Shown: piece after piece, positions 1 to 8,462 of the stretch
Layout: every line of letters begins with the position of its first letter
Numbering within the stretch: position 1 is the first letter of the stretch
Assembly: GCA_964413425.1 (NCBI GenBank)
Contig: CAYPST010000006.1
Location: 1 to 64,000 of the forward strand
Length of the DNA stretch: 64,000 nt
From: DATFLS01 sp964413425
GTDB taxonomy: Bacteria > Fidelibacterota > JAANXI01
Direction: 5' to 3'
Notes under the pieces: model-generated
Seen by the model: the letters and a program-made list of their open reading frames with translations, nothing else
Databases searched by the model: none
What the model was told of the DNA's origin: nothing
Position numbers and translations under genes: made by a program

Positions 1-115
1 AAACCGGGGAGTTGTTAGAGAAAGCCATCCTGGCGAGGCCATTATAATTACTTCTGACCATTTCTATCTCTTAGCGTCTGGTTGCGGTTTTTCCGTTGAG
101 ACGTCCGGACAGCCC

Positions 116-368
116 CCGTTACCACCCCCCGGGTACAGATGGAAATAGGCACATAGGGATGGGCAGCGGCCGCTCTCCATCCCAGCAAGATCAGATATAT
201 GAATCCCTGTTAATTTAAACGACCCATTCTCCTTCTCTTCATCACTTACTTATATACCTGTGTACATATGTACCTATTTACCCGGATGTCGGGGGCGGGG
301 AAGGAAGGGCACTCTTTACTCTTTTCTCTTAACTCTTAACTTCTATCCGCATCTGTGTGCTATTCTTA
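116..368 (+). repeat. Dispersed repeat R1, copy 1
   Basis: This stretch is homologous, with many substitutions, to the reverse complement of 5826-6064 over its whole length. Its right part also matches 51871-52040. Shared landmarks are the CACCCCCCG start, the CCATCCCAGCAAGATCAGAT block, the ATCACTTACTTATATACC block, GGGGGCGG, GCACTCTTTACTC and the GTGCTATTCTT end. At 253-284 lies an imperfect tandem array of about four 8-bp units of the TGTACCTA type, which contains the perfect palindrome GTACATATGTAC (262-273). The right edge touches the stop codon of the neighbouring small gene (366-368). No coding capacity is evident. Bases 1-115 hold nothing I can recognise. Confidence 0.8.
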
Positions 369-590
369 TTTCGGCTGGGCGTGGAAGCCCCCGGTCACCT
401 CAATACGGACCGGATACTCCTCCAGCTCATCGGGAATTTTTTCTTTGAGGTCATCTGTCATTCGGGAAACAAAGACCTTTATACAGGGCTCCCCGTCGCA
501 TAATCCCTGGCCGGTGCCTTGGACGCCTTTGATGGCCATGAGCTTTTTGGTATGGCTTTTCAGGACTTGTTCGATTGATTTTCTGGGCAT
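366..590 (-). CDS. Small conserved protein, protease-propeptide-like
   Basis: This 74-residue protein has no signal peptide or membrane segment. Its core, residues about 15-50, reads KKLMAIKGVQGTGQGLCDG followed by PCIKVFV. It resembles the short module in which a helix precedes a 'GVxGxGxG...KVFV' beta-hairpin, found alone or ahead of trypsin-like or NAL1-type peptidase domains. That resemblance is from memory and not verified. The function is unknown, and a chaperone-like or ligand-binding role would be a guess. The gene stands alone. Its stop codon lies at the very edge of repeat R1 copy 1, so the repeat may have shaped its 3' end. The 591-800 interval downstream of the subtilase terminator holds no other recognisable feature. 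Confidence 0.6.
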   Translation of the reverse strand: MPRKSIEQVLKSHTKKLMAIKGVQGTGQGLCDGEPCIKVFVSRMTDDLKEKIPDELEEYPVRIEVTGGFHAQPK

Positions 591-800
591 TTCATTTCTT
601 CCCGTGTAGTAATCGCAAAAAATAAGTCAGTCTAAGAAAATTGTTAGACGGTTCGGAGCAAGGTTATCAGCTATTGTAATTCATAAGCACAATACTCTTA
701 TCCCCCTTCAGATTCCTGCTTTTCAACTCTCTGCAGGGAATGCTTCGGAAGGTGAATCATTCATCTGACAAAAAGTCCGGCAAAACCACCCTGAAAGCAG

Positions 801-827
801 GCAGGGGGGAAATGGCTTCCCCCCTGC
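801..827 (-). terminator. Strong hairpin behind the subtilase gene
   Basis: An 11-bp perfect G+C-rich stem (GCAGGGGGGAA / TTCCCCCCTGC) with a 5-nt loop lies 13 bp beyond the stop codon of the subtilase gene. The trailing T-tract on the minus strand is poor. It is either an atypical intrinsic terminator or a 3' mRNA-stabilising hairpin. Confidence 0.65.
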
Positions 828-839
828 TCTCATTGCTTT

Positions 840-2768
840 CTACTGTAATGTGTAGGTATCCGGGTTATCAGCATCCAAAGAGGAGTTCCAGTTATACGTG
901 CTATGGGTCACATCGGTCACTTCGGCCTGATATGTTCCCGTGGACGCTCTCTTTAAGGTAAATTCCACCTGACCGTTCGAATCCGTGGTTCCGGAAAAAT
1001 CCCAGGATCCGTCATCAAATAATCCGTCTCCATCGCTATCGTACCGGAGCGTCATCGCTACTGTGGCATCAGCCACCGGGTTATCATCGGACTCCGCCAC
1101 GCCGTCACCATCGGAATCCTGATGAATGGTCACCGTGGTGAACAAATCGTGAAATGACCCTCCCGGACCATAGTCCTTCTGAGCGAAGTCAATCGCCCAC
1201 ACATACATATCCGTATCGTTTCCGGCGGACTCCTCATTCACTGTGACAGTCGTGCTCTTGGAGTCATTGCTTGCATCATCATCGGTGAAATCATGCGTAG
1301 CTGTCAGGGTGTGATCTCCGGTAGAGGCGCTACCGGTATCCCAGGAGTAGGTGAGGGTAACCGAGGCGCCGGCCGCCAGCCCGCCGCTGATGGTCTGTGT
1401 TCCGATTGTGACGCCATCAGTGTCATCGGTCAAAGTGACGTTGATGTCGCTGCTCACCTCCTGATTCCCCACATTTTCCACCGTCACGTCGACACTCACC
1501 GTGTCACCGACCACCACTGAACTCGGGGCCTCCACTGCCGAGATGGCGATATCGGTGACGGGTTCTTGCGAAGCCGCCGCTTCATCAGCATCGACGAGAC
1601 CATACCCATACTTGGAATCCCGGCCGGCCGGACCGAGGTCATCAGCGGTGTTCTGGAGTCGAGTCCGGACATCACTATAACCCGCTTCAAGGACTAAGGC
1701 AGCGGTCCCAGCAACATGAGGAGAGGCCATGGACGTGCCGCTGTATTCAACATACCCTCCTTCTAACTTCGTAGAATTAATATCCACCCCGGGCGCGGCC
1801 AGTTCCACGTCCGGCCCGGTGCTGGAAAATCCCGCCCGTTCATCATTCTGATCCGTCGCTGCCACCGCAATGACCGATTCATATCGCGCAGGATAACCGA
1901 CATTATCCCCCATGCCAGGCGGATTCCCGGAATTCCCGGCAGCAGCCACATGCAGGATGCCAATCTCTGCTGAATTATCAAAGGCCGATTTCACCGTACT
2001 CCCGGGATCGCTGCCTGCCCCGTAACTGTTATTGGTGATCTGCAGATGATCGGTCGTCTCACCGTCTCCGTCGGGGTCCGACGCCCAATCTAACGCGGCA
2101 ACCACGTCACTCCAACTTCCACCGCCTCCGGAATCCAGTACCTTCAATCCGTATAAATCCGCTTCCGGAGCAACCCCGACCACGCCTTCGTCGTTATCTT
2201 CAGCAGCGACAGTCCCGGAGACATGCGTTCCGTGCCCGTTGTCATCCATGGGATTGTCATCATCGTTGACAAAATCATATCCTCCCTTATAGTTTTCATC
2301 CAGATCCGGGTGCGTATAATCGATGCCGCTATCCAGAATACCGACCTCGATCCCGGCACCTTTGTTTCCGTCACTATGCACGATTCCGGCGCCAATTCGC
2401 TTGACACCCCACGTATTATCTAACTCATCATCAATGGCTTGCACCCGACCATCCGGTTCAATCCGGACCACACCGGGATGATCGGCCAGGGCAGACACAA
2501 CCTCCGCCGGTCCGGTGGCTGCAACCGCAGGGACAATCCGATAGGAGTAGACGACCTTGCCCCCGGCACGTTCCACTGCCGCCGGATTCGCCCGATCCTG
2601 AAACAGGACAAAGAAGCGCTCGCCCGCGGTTGCTTTGGCCAGCGCACCGTCCGCAATAGTCGCCTCCCGGGCGGCGTCGGGACTCACCGGCTGCTCCTGA
2701 GAGCACCCCATCCATAGTATCCCTGCAAATACTCCAAGAAGAAAGAGTACACTGAATAGTTTTTTCAT
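840..2768 (-). CDS. Secreted lipoprotein subtilisin-family serine protease (S8) with CARDB domain
   Basis: This is a 642-residue extracytoplasmic endopeptidase. The order of parts is: a lipoprotein-type signal peptide ending near C22 (LWMGC); an I9 inhibitor propeptide (about 50-112); an S8 catalytic domain (about 118-400) with triad D146 (GILDSGID), H179 (GHGTHVSG) and S346 (SGTSMASPH), plus oxyanion N279 (AAAGNSG); a CARDB-type beta-sandwich (about 408-515); and a C-terminal Ig-like domain (about 525-642) carrying acidic DSDGDG repeats that look like calcium-binding thrombospondin-3/dockerin-type loops. All catalytic residues are present, so the enzyme should be active. A GGAGG ribosome-binding site sits 8 bp before the ATG. 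It is monocistronic, with a strong hairpin downstream. Expected roles are scavenging of extracellular protein or processing of surface proteins. Confidence 0.95.
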   Translation of the reverse strand: MKKLFSVLFLLGVFAGILWMGCSQEQPVSPDAAREATIADGALAKATAGERFFVLFQDRANPAAVERAGGKVVYSYRIVPAVAATGPAEVVSALADHPGVVRIEPDGRVQAIDDELDNTWGVKRIGAGIVHSDGNKGAGIEVGILDSGIDYTHPDLDENYKGGYDFVNDDDNPMDDNGHGTHVSGTVAAEDNDEGVVGVAPEADLYGLKVLDSGGGGSWSDVVAALDWASDPDGDGETTDHLQITNNSYGAGSDPGSTVKSAFDNSAEIGILHVAAAGNSGNPPGMGDNVGYPARYESVIAVAATDQNDERAGFSSTGPDVELAAPGVDINSTKLEGGYVEYSGTSMASPHVAGTAALVLEAGYSDVRTRLQNTADDLGPAGRDSKYGYGLVDADEAAASQEPVTDIAISAVEAPSSVVVGDTVSVDVTVENVGNQEVSSDINVTLTDDTDGVTIGTQTISGGLAAGASVTLTYSWDTGSASTGDHTLTATHDFTDDDASNDSKSTTVTVNEESAGNDTDMYVWAIDFAQKDYGPGGSFHDLFTTVTIHQDSDGDGVAESDDNPVADATVAMTLRYDSDGDGLFDDGSWDFSGTTDSNGQVEFTLKRASTGTYQAEVTDVTHSTYNWNSSLDADNPDTYTLQ

Positions 2769-3435
2769 CCCCTAATCCTCCGTAAGTGTTATGTTATATA
2801 TTAACCTCGCCAGATATATTACCCTGCCATTCCGAGAGCAACGTATTCAAACGCCACTAAAAGAACTAACAGAAACACACTTTAAAATTTATGCCCTACT
2901 TCCACTCCTCAACCTGCGTCAAACTCAGTCTGGTGAAAATAGTAAAACGCGGCTTTCTCATGCCTTACAAATAAACCATAATTTTTTTTAAAGTACCGAG
3001 AGTCTGGTGTGAGAGAATCCGGTTCCTGTTGCCATGGACTCAACGAATACATATGAGTCACAAATTGTACACACATCCAGTGGACCATAGGCAAAGAGTC
3101 CATCAGAGAAAACGATAACCAAACCGATGAAAGCTGTCACTTTTTAAACATACAATATCTAAATAAAAAGTCAATACCGCTATCTGGTTTTTCTGTTTTT
3201 CAGTTTTCTCTCAGACAAAAACATTTCAAAACGTCATTGAGATGACGACAAAAGCCACAGGTCTACACAGATGTTCGCAGATTACATTAAACAAAAGCCA
3301 ATGAAATATCCAATTAGGTATCTATGATCATCGGATAACCGAGTGGCGGTGTCAATAACCTTCGACTTTCCCTGTCTGCCGGAACTCTTCGATTCTCAAG
3401 ACAATACGTTTAACGCTTCATAATGCGGTATCAAA
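2769..3435. other. 667-bp intergenic region, AT-rich
   Basis: No open frame with a plausible ribosome-binding site, no strong hairpin and no copy of the window's repeat families was found here. It must contain the promoter of the subtilase gene, but no convincing -35/-10 pair was identified. Confidence 0.5.
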
Positions 3436-3879
3436 TCATCCCTCTGATCGATGTTTCTTTGCCGATATATAATACCCGAACCCGGTTATTCCAAAGATCA
3501 CACACACGCCGACCAGGATTTTTTGTCCCCGGGAAAGCTCCAGATGGTTTTTTATTTCGGGGATCATGTCGTCCGAAACGATAATTTCTTCTATGACTCC
3601 GTGTCCTGTCCCGTCATCAACATCAATTTTCCAGGCACCGGAGGTATCCGGGACAAAGGTAAATCGCCCGTTTTGATCAGTGGCTCCCTGCTGAAAGGGG
3701 GCATCCTGACTCCCGGGAGCATAGACATGAACCGAAGCGCCAACAAGTGGCTGGCCATGTTCATAGGCCACTTCAATCCCAACTCCGCCAGTAAACGTGG
3801 AAAACTCAACCCCGTGTCCAAATACACAAGTAGTTGCAGCCAGAGATATGAAAAAGACCGGAAGAAGTATTCTTTTCAT
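3436..3879 (-). CDS. NikL/NikK-like (DUF4198-type) periplasmic protein with C-terminal anchor
   Basis: This 147-residue protein has a cleavable signal peptide (1-21, ending CVFG), an exposed N-terminal HGVEF, a transthyretin/carboxypeptidase-regulatory-like beta-sandwich (about 30-100; motifs GQPLVGASVHVYAPG and TDQNGRFTFVPD) and one C-terminal transmembrane helix (about 120-138) followed by a basic tail. This layout matches NikL/NikK-type accessory proteins of ECF nickel or cobalt transporters. In those, the mature N-terminal His can help metal binding. No CbiM/NikM, CbiQ or CbiO gene lies nearby, so it is an orphan here and nickel handling is only an inference. A generic DUF4198 surface protein is the alternative. 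It has its own upstream region and no operon partner. Confidence 0.6.
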   Translation of the reverse strand: MKRILLPVFFISLAATTCVFGHGVEFSTFTGGVGIEVAYEHGQPLVGASVHVYAPGSQDAPFQQGATDQNGRFTFVPDTSGAWKIDVDDGTGHGVIEEIIVSDDMIPEIKNHLELSRGQKILVGVCVIFGITGFGYYISAKKHRSEG

Positions 3880-4329
3880 TATTGATCCTCTGAAGCTCTA
3901 AACGAACACTGATTCTGTTTAAAATTCCGTAATATTATTTTACGGAAATGTAATACGACAAGCAGAGAGAATCAATGCAAGAAAGAGCAAGGAATCTCAG
4001 TTGACTTCGTACTTGTGTTCTGAGAATCCGGAATTGTCCTCCGACTAATGACCCCACCAGGGATCAATGGCGGAGGAATATCCTATCCCTGCATACCTCC
4101 CTGCATCCATAGGGGAAGGAACAGGGAGTTTGTATTTTTGAGTCTCGGGAATTTGGTATTGTGTCCACCCCACCCCTGTGAGCTATCATCTCGCACCATA
4201 TACTCTCCCATTTCAAGAGTCTTTATCTGTGACCATCTATGCAAATCTGCGGCTTTTCGTCTTGGGGAGGAGAGGCTGGGCCTTTTGCAGTTTTGAAGTA
4301 TTGCGTTTTTGCCTTCTTGACTTCTTGAG
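3880..4329. other. 450-bp intergenic region
   Basis: This contains the upstream region of the NikL-like gene and the downstream region of the NtrC-type regulator. I see no gene, no strong terminator and no repeat copy. Confidence 0.45.
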
Positions 4330-5688
4330 TTAGCTCTCCTCTGTAATATCCAGCTGCTTGATCTTCCTGGAGAGGTTCGGCTGGGCCATACCGAGCTTTT
4401 CCGCAACGGTGCTAATGTTCCAGTTGTACTTTTCCAGCTGTCTGGTCAGATAGTAGATTTCGAACTCCCGTTTGACGTCCGTGAAATCCTTGGTCTCCAG
4501 AAACGGGAAGTCTGGTGCTCTTTCAGCGCCATCGGCACCGAGGTGATTTTTCACATCCTGTGCATCAATGACCTCTCCGCTGGTCAGGATATAGAGTCGC
4601 TCGATGAGGTTGCGTAGTTCGCGGACATTACCAGGGAAATGGTACGTTTGTAATACTTCTATGGCGTCATCCGACAGGCGTTTGGGTTGAGTTTTCAAAT
4701 CATGGGCAAAATAGTCCAGATAATAGTCCAGCAGCACCGGGATATCCCCCTGCCGGTTTCGAAGGGGCGGCACATCGATGGGAATAACATTCAGCCGGTA
4801 AAAAAGATCTTCCCGGAACGTCCTCTGCTCGATCATCGCTGACAGATCCTTATTGGTGGCGGCCAGAATGCGTACATCAATATTAATGGTTTCATTGCCA
4901 CCCACGCGTTCGAATTTGCCTTCCTGGATCACCCGGAGCACCTTGGCCTGGGCATCCAGATTCATATCGCCGATTTCGTCGAGGAACAACGTCCCTTCAT
5001 GCGCGAGTTCCAGCTTGCCCAGTTTCCGGCTCTCGGCGCCGGTAAACGCTCCTTTTTCATGACCGAATAATTCGCTCTCCACCAGCTCATTGGGAATAGC
5101 CGCACAATTGAACTTGACGAACGGCCCCTGTTTTCGATGGCTGTTCGCGTGGATGGCGTACGCCACGAGTTCTTTCCCGGTACCACTTTCCCCCTTGATT
5201 AACACCTTGGAGTCCTGCCCGCTGACTTTCTGAATAATTTCCCGGACATTATCAATCTCCGGAGAGCCCCCGATAATTTTGTATTTCGCATCCAGATCTT
5301 CTTTCTCCTGCCGGAACCGCTGATACAATTTCTGCTTTTCGGCAATATTCCGGGCCGTGACCACAATTTTGGGCAGGGAAAGTGGTTTCTCCATAAAATC
5401 ATACGCACCCATCTTCACTGCCTTCACCGCAATGCTGATATCGCTGTGACCGGAAATCATGATCACATCCATATCCCGGTATTGCTCTAATACCTGTTCA
5501 AGCACCTCCAACCCATCCATTCCGGGAAGCTTGACATCCAGAAGGATGAGATCGATACGATTTTTTTCCACAAGGGAAAGTGCTTCTTCGCCGCTCTCAG
5601 CAGTAATGACCTCATAGCCTTCGTCTTCAAGTATACTGCTCAGGGAAATCCGAATGTTTTTTTCATCATCAACTACCAATACTTTCAA
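4330..5688 (-). CDS. NtrC-family sigma-54-dependent response regulator
   Basis: This 452-residue protein activates transcription from sigma-54 promoters. The receiver domain (1-120) has acidic pocket D7/D8, phospho-acceptor D51 (LILLDVKLPGMDG) and the conserved Lys in MEKPLSLPK. The AAA+ domain (about 143-375) has Walker A GESGTGKE, the sigma-54-contacting GAFTGA loop (HEKGAFTGAE), Walker B LFLDEIGDM and arginine-finger region FREDLFYRLNV. A Fis-type helix-turn-helix occupies about 410-450 (WNISTVAEKLGMAQPNLSRKI). All hallmarks are intact. The start is TTG behind GGAGGAAG. Its likely sensor is the NtrY-type kinase at 6397-7638, although about 700 bp of repeat DNA now separates the two genes. 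The regulated promoters are not identifiable here. Confidence 0.95.
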   Translation of the reverse strand: MKVLVVDDEKNIRISLSSILEDEGYEVITAESGEEALSLVEKNRIDLILLDVKLPGMDGLEVLEQVLEQYRDMDVIMISGHSDISIAVKAVKMGAYDFMEKPLSLPKIVVTARNIAEKQKLYQRFRQEKEDLDAKYKIIGGSPEIDNVREIIQKVSGQDSKVLIKGESGTGKELVAYAIHANSHRKQGPFVKFNCAAIPNELVESELFGHEKGAFTGAESRKLGKLELAHEGTLFLDEIGDMNLDAQAKVLRVIQEGKFERVGGNETINIDVRILAATNKDLSAMIEQRTFREDLFYRLNVIPIDVPPLRNRQGDIPVLLDYYLDYFAHDLKTQPKRLSDDAIEVLQTYHFPGNVRELRNLIERLYILTSGEVIDAQDVKNHLGADGAERAPDFPFLETKDFTDVKREFEIYYLTRQLEKYNWNISTVAEKLGMAQPNLSRKIKQLDITEES

Positions 5689-5825
5689 AATCTTCCTCCG
5701 GGGGTTTCAGGGTTTCTGATCAAGGTATCAATAACGATAATTTAGTGGGAAAATTGCCGGAGTCAATATATGAGATGACCTTTCCCGGGTTTTGAATGAT
5801 TTTCCTGAGATGATATAGCCACCAA

Positions 5826-6064
5826 GAAAATAGCTCACAGATGCAGATATGAGTTAAGAGTAAAGAGTGCCTATCCTCACCGCCCCCGACATCCGGGTAA
5901 ACAGGTACATATGTACATAGGTATATAAGTAAGTGATGGGGAGCAGGTGATAGGGGCATTTAAATCAACGGGGATTCATACATCTGATCTTGCTGGGATG
6001 GAGACCGGTCGCTGCCAATCCTTATGTACTTGTTTCCATATGTATCCGGCGGGGGGTGGCAACG
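5826..6064 (-). repeat. Dispersed repeat R1, copy 2 (inverted relative to copy 1)
   Basis: The reverse complement of this stretch aligns end to end with 116-368. It carries the same palindrome GTACATATGTAC (5905-5916) and about four 8-bp TGTACCTA-type units. With copy 1 it forms a widely spaced inverted pair around the subtilase, NikL-like and NtrC genes. Confidence 0.8.
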
Positions 6065-6140
6065 GAGCCTCTTCCTTTCTTCTGTGTGCTATTGGTTTCT
6101 GGTGTATAAGTAATTCGTGGAATTGAATACAGAAAATATA

Positions 6141-6353
6141 TTGACTATTTACTTTGGCCAGGCGGCAGTTCCGGGCAGGGAGCGGGGCGGGCATCCCTCT
6201 CCCTGCGTGCCATAGGCATCCCTGCCGGGAAAGGAGAGGAATCGAGGGATGAGGTTGTTGCTTCCCGGTACCAGCTCCTCTCTGATTTCCCCACCCAGCA
6301 GAACTGTTCCCGCCGGATGCATTTCCCACAGACTGAGTAAACTTAATAGTCAT
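6141..6353. mobile_element. MITE-B copy 1 (213 bp, non-autonomous)
   Basis: The left end TTGACTATTTACTTTGGCCAG is an imperfect inverted copy of the right end CTGAGTAAACTTAATAGTCA. The same ends occur at 49842-50032 and 63193-63366. The flanks AGAAAATATA and AAAAAATATT agree at 8 of 10 positions and may be a decayed target duplication. There is no coding capacity, so a transposase acting in trans would be needed. It lies between the NtrY-type kinase and the NtrC-type regulator. Confidence 0.65.
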
Positions 6354-6396
6354 AAAAAATATTAAAGCAGTATGTGACAAGTCCGGCCCCTGAGAA

Positions 6397-7638
6397 TTAT
6401 TTGCCCTCCTGCCTTTCCTCCAGTAATTGAGGATAGTGGGCGGCGCCATTTTCTGACACACTGATACGGATGGTGAACCTGGTTCCGCTGCCTTTTTCGC
6501 TTTCCACCTTAATAGCGCCTTCATGACTCTGTACGATGCGTTTCACGATAGCCAGGCCCAGTCCGGTGCCTTTCTTTTTCCTGGTGAAATACGGCTGAAA
6601 TATTTTATCCAGATCTTCCTCGTCAATCCCATCACCGTGGTCTTCAACAGTAATAATGAAATCACCCTGTCGGTGCGTACAGCCGATTGTCAATCTGCGA
6701 TCAGAGTTCATTGCCTGGATAGCATTCTGGATAAGATTGACAAACACCTGTTTCATCTGCATCTTATCGCCGTAGAATTCCGGCAGGTTTTCATCCACCT
6801 CCATCCGAATTTCCGCCTGGGCTTCATACGGTTTCACAATTTCGGTGAGCTGCTCTTTGAGATCATACTTCTCAAAACTGGCAGAGGGCATCTTTGCAAA
6901 ATTCCGGAACTGATTCACCAGCGTCTGAAGGTTTTCTATTTCTTCGTTGACAATTCTCAACCCATCCTGGAACGTTTTATCAAAATCGTCGCTGGCCATT
7001 ACATATTTGTGCTCTAACCGCTGCATCTGCAGACGGATAGGTGTGAGCGGATTTTTAATCTCATGGGCCATTACCTGAGCCATTTCCCGCCACATCACCT
7101 CCTTCTCCGCCTCAAGTAATCTGTTCCGGTTCTCAATCAGCTCGGCGGTCATGGCGTTAAATGAGACGATCAAATCGTTGATGGGCGAGAACTTGCTCTC
7201 CTTCACATAGATATTCAGGTTGCCTTTTGCCAGTTCTTTCGTTGCTGCCTGTAACCTGGCCAGCGGCCGGGTGATTAAGCCGAAGGAAATCAGGAAGATA
7301 ATCAGGACCGTCAAAATCAGGAATACAAAAATAAAGATGGAGTAGAGCTTGATCTCTCGCTCGAAGATATCTCCGGCCAGGTCGATCTGGTTCACGTCGA
7401 TTAACAGATTCTCGATTTCACTTCTGAATTGCTCGGCCTGCTGCCCCTCGGGGATCTTCTCTGCATACTCCCGGTAGAATCGATTGATCTTCTGTTCCAG
7501 CTCCAGGTATTCAATCTGAGACCGGAATTCCTGGAAACTTCCGATGAAATAACTGCGAAACATCAGGGCGGAGGCCGCAAGCAAGACCGATACCAGAAGA
7601 ATAATCTGGACACGAAATGAAGGAATGGGGAATCTCAT
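6397..7638 (-). CDS. NtrY-type membrane sensor histidine kinase
   Basis: This 413-residue kinase has transmembrane helices at about 9-27 and 99-121 around an extracytoplasmic helical segment of only about 70 residues. A HAMP domain follows (about 120-172), then HisKA with the phospho-acceptor H192 in MAHEIKNPLTP, the form typical of NtrY-like kinases. The HATPase domain has the N-box NLIQNAIQAM, DHGDGIDEED, a KGTGLGLA G2 box and a final beta-strand. It lacks a PAS domain, so the membrane/HAMP part is the only visible sensor. Its start codon overlaps the stop of the upstream DUF4390-like gene by 4 bp. The expected partner is the NtrC-type regulator downstream. Confidence 0.93.
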   Translation of the reverse strand: MRFPIPSFRVQIILLVSVLLAASALMFRSYFIGSFQEFRSQIEYLELEQKINRFYREYAEKIPEGQQAEQFRSEIENLLIDVNQIDLAGDIFEREIKLYSIFIFVFLILTVLIIFLISFGLITRPLARLQAATKELAKGNLNIYVKESKFSPINDLIVSFNAMTAELIENRNRLLEAEKEVMWREMAQVMAHEIKNPLTPIRLQMQRLEHKYVMASDDFDKTFQDGLRIVNEEIENLQTLVNQFRNFAKMPSASFEKYDLKEQLTEIVKPYEAQAEIRMEVDENLPEFYGDKMQMKQVFVNLIQNAIQAMNSDRRLTIGCTHRQGDFIITVEDHGDGIDEEDLDKIFQPYFTRKKKGTGLGLAIVKRIVQSHEGAIKVESEKGSGTRFTIRISVSENGAAHYPQLLEERQEGK

Positions 7639-8219
7639 GTGGCCAGATCCTCTTTTGCGAACAGTTCTGTCCTGATAGTGGGTTCTGTTTTATTCCAATA
7701 ACTCATCATGTTGATTTCATCTTTCACTCCGGGAAGCCGAATTTTAAGCATATATGCCCGAATCTCCACATAATATTGCTGATCGTTTTCCAGAGCGCTT
7801 TCATCGATCACCTGATATTCCTGGATGGTGGTCATATACCGGTGCACTTCTTCCAGGGATACGGCGTTAACAGTCTGCTCCTTTTCCGAAAGATAGATCT
7901 GATAGTATTGATCAACAAGATCATATCGTACCTGATGATGGAAGTCGTTAAATCGGACCACCTGTCCCGAGCCGCTGCGATGAAGAGTGACCCTGAAATA
8001 AAATCGCACCGGTCTTCCCGATTGAAAAATGCGATCCAGTTCTTCGGTAAAACAATTGCTCAATGTCGCTGAAATGACCACTTTTCCGCCATTGGTATGA
8101 ATTTCGGGATTTTCAAAGACCGCATTCGTTCCATCCACCGTCGTGAAAAAAACAGAACCAACTGCGATGGCGGTGGCCGCGAGCTTTTCAACTATTGATT
8201 GGAACATCAGTGCCGTCAA
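7635..8219 (-). CDS. DUF4390-like exported protein, kinase-coupled
   Basis: This 194-residue protein has an N-terminal hydrophobic segment (about 12-27) that could be a signal peptide or anchor. A beta-rich domain follows, with motifs VVISATLSNCFTEELDRIFQSG and GRPVRFYFRVTLHR. The 'cumulative beta-domain with ELxxALxxGxP-like helix' pattern matches DUF4390 proteins. In several phyla these are encoded just before an NtrY-like kinase, as here. It overlaps the kinase gene by 4 bp, so the two are translationally coupled. A role as the extracytoplasmic input or accessory subunit of the kinase is inferred. The first codon is TTG, and the ATG at 8207 is an equally plausible start. Confidence 0.7.
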   Translation of the reverse strand: MTALMFQSIVEKLAATAIAVGSVFFTTVDGTNAVFENPEIHTNGGKVVISATLSNCFTEELDRIFQSGRPVRFYFRVTLHRSGSGQVVRFNDFHHQVRYDLVDQYYQIYLSEKEQTVNAVSLEEVHRYMTTIQEYQVIDESALENDQQYYVEIRAYMLKIRLPGVKDEINMMSYWNKTEPTIRTELFAKEDLAT

Positions 8220-8462
8220 CCAGTGGATATATGTTCATAGTAATATCCCGAAAAAATCCTCTGCTGCAAAATACTAAATTTCGTGGTGTCATTTCGCCAT
8301 TCTAGGGGGTGTATTTTACCGAATCTTCTCTCTCCGGGAAATCTATGGAACGGCCCTCACTTCCATGGATGTGGGGTCGGGAATCAACAGGCATCTGCCA
8401 GCCTTCCGTCTCGTACATCACATAAGAGCAATTACCCCTTCCGTTGCATACCCCGAGGCCGT

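Noticed and set aside
5976..6524. 182-codon minus-strand frame between kinase and regulator
   Set aside because: It spans MITE-B, part of R1 and the end of the kinase gene out of frame, so it is a chance frame.
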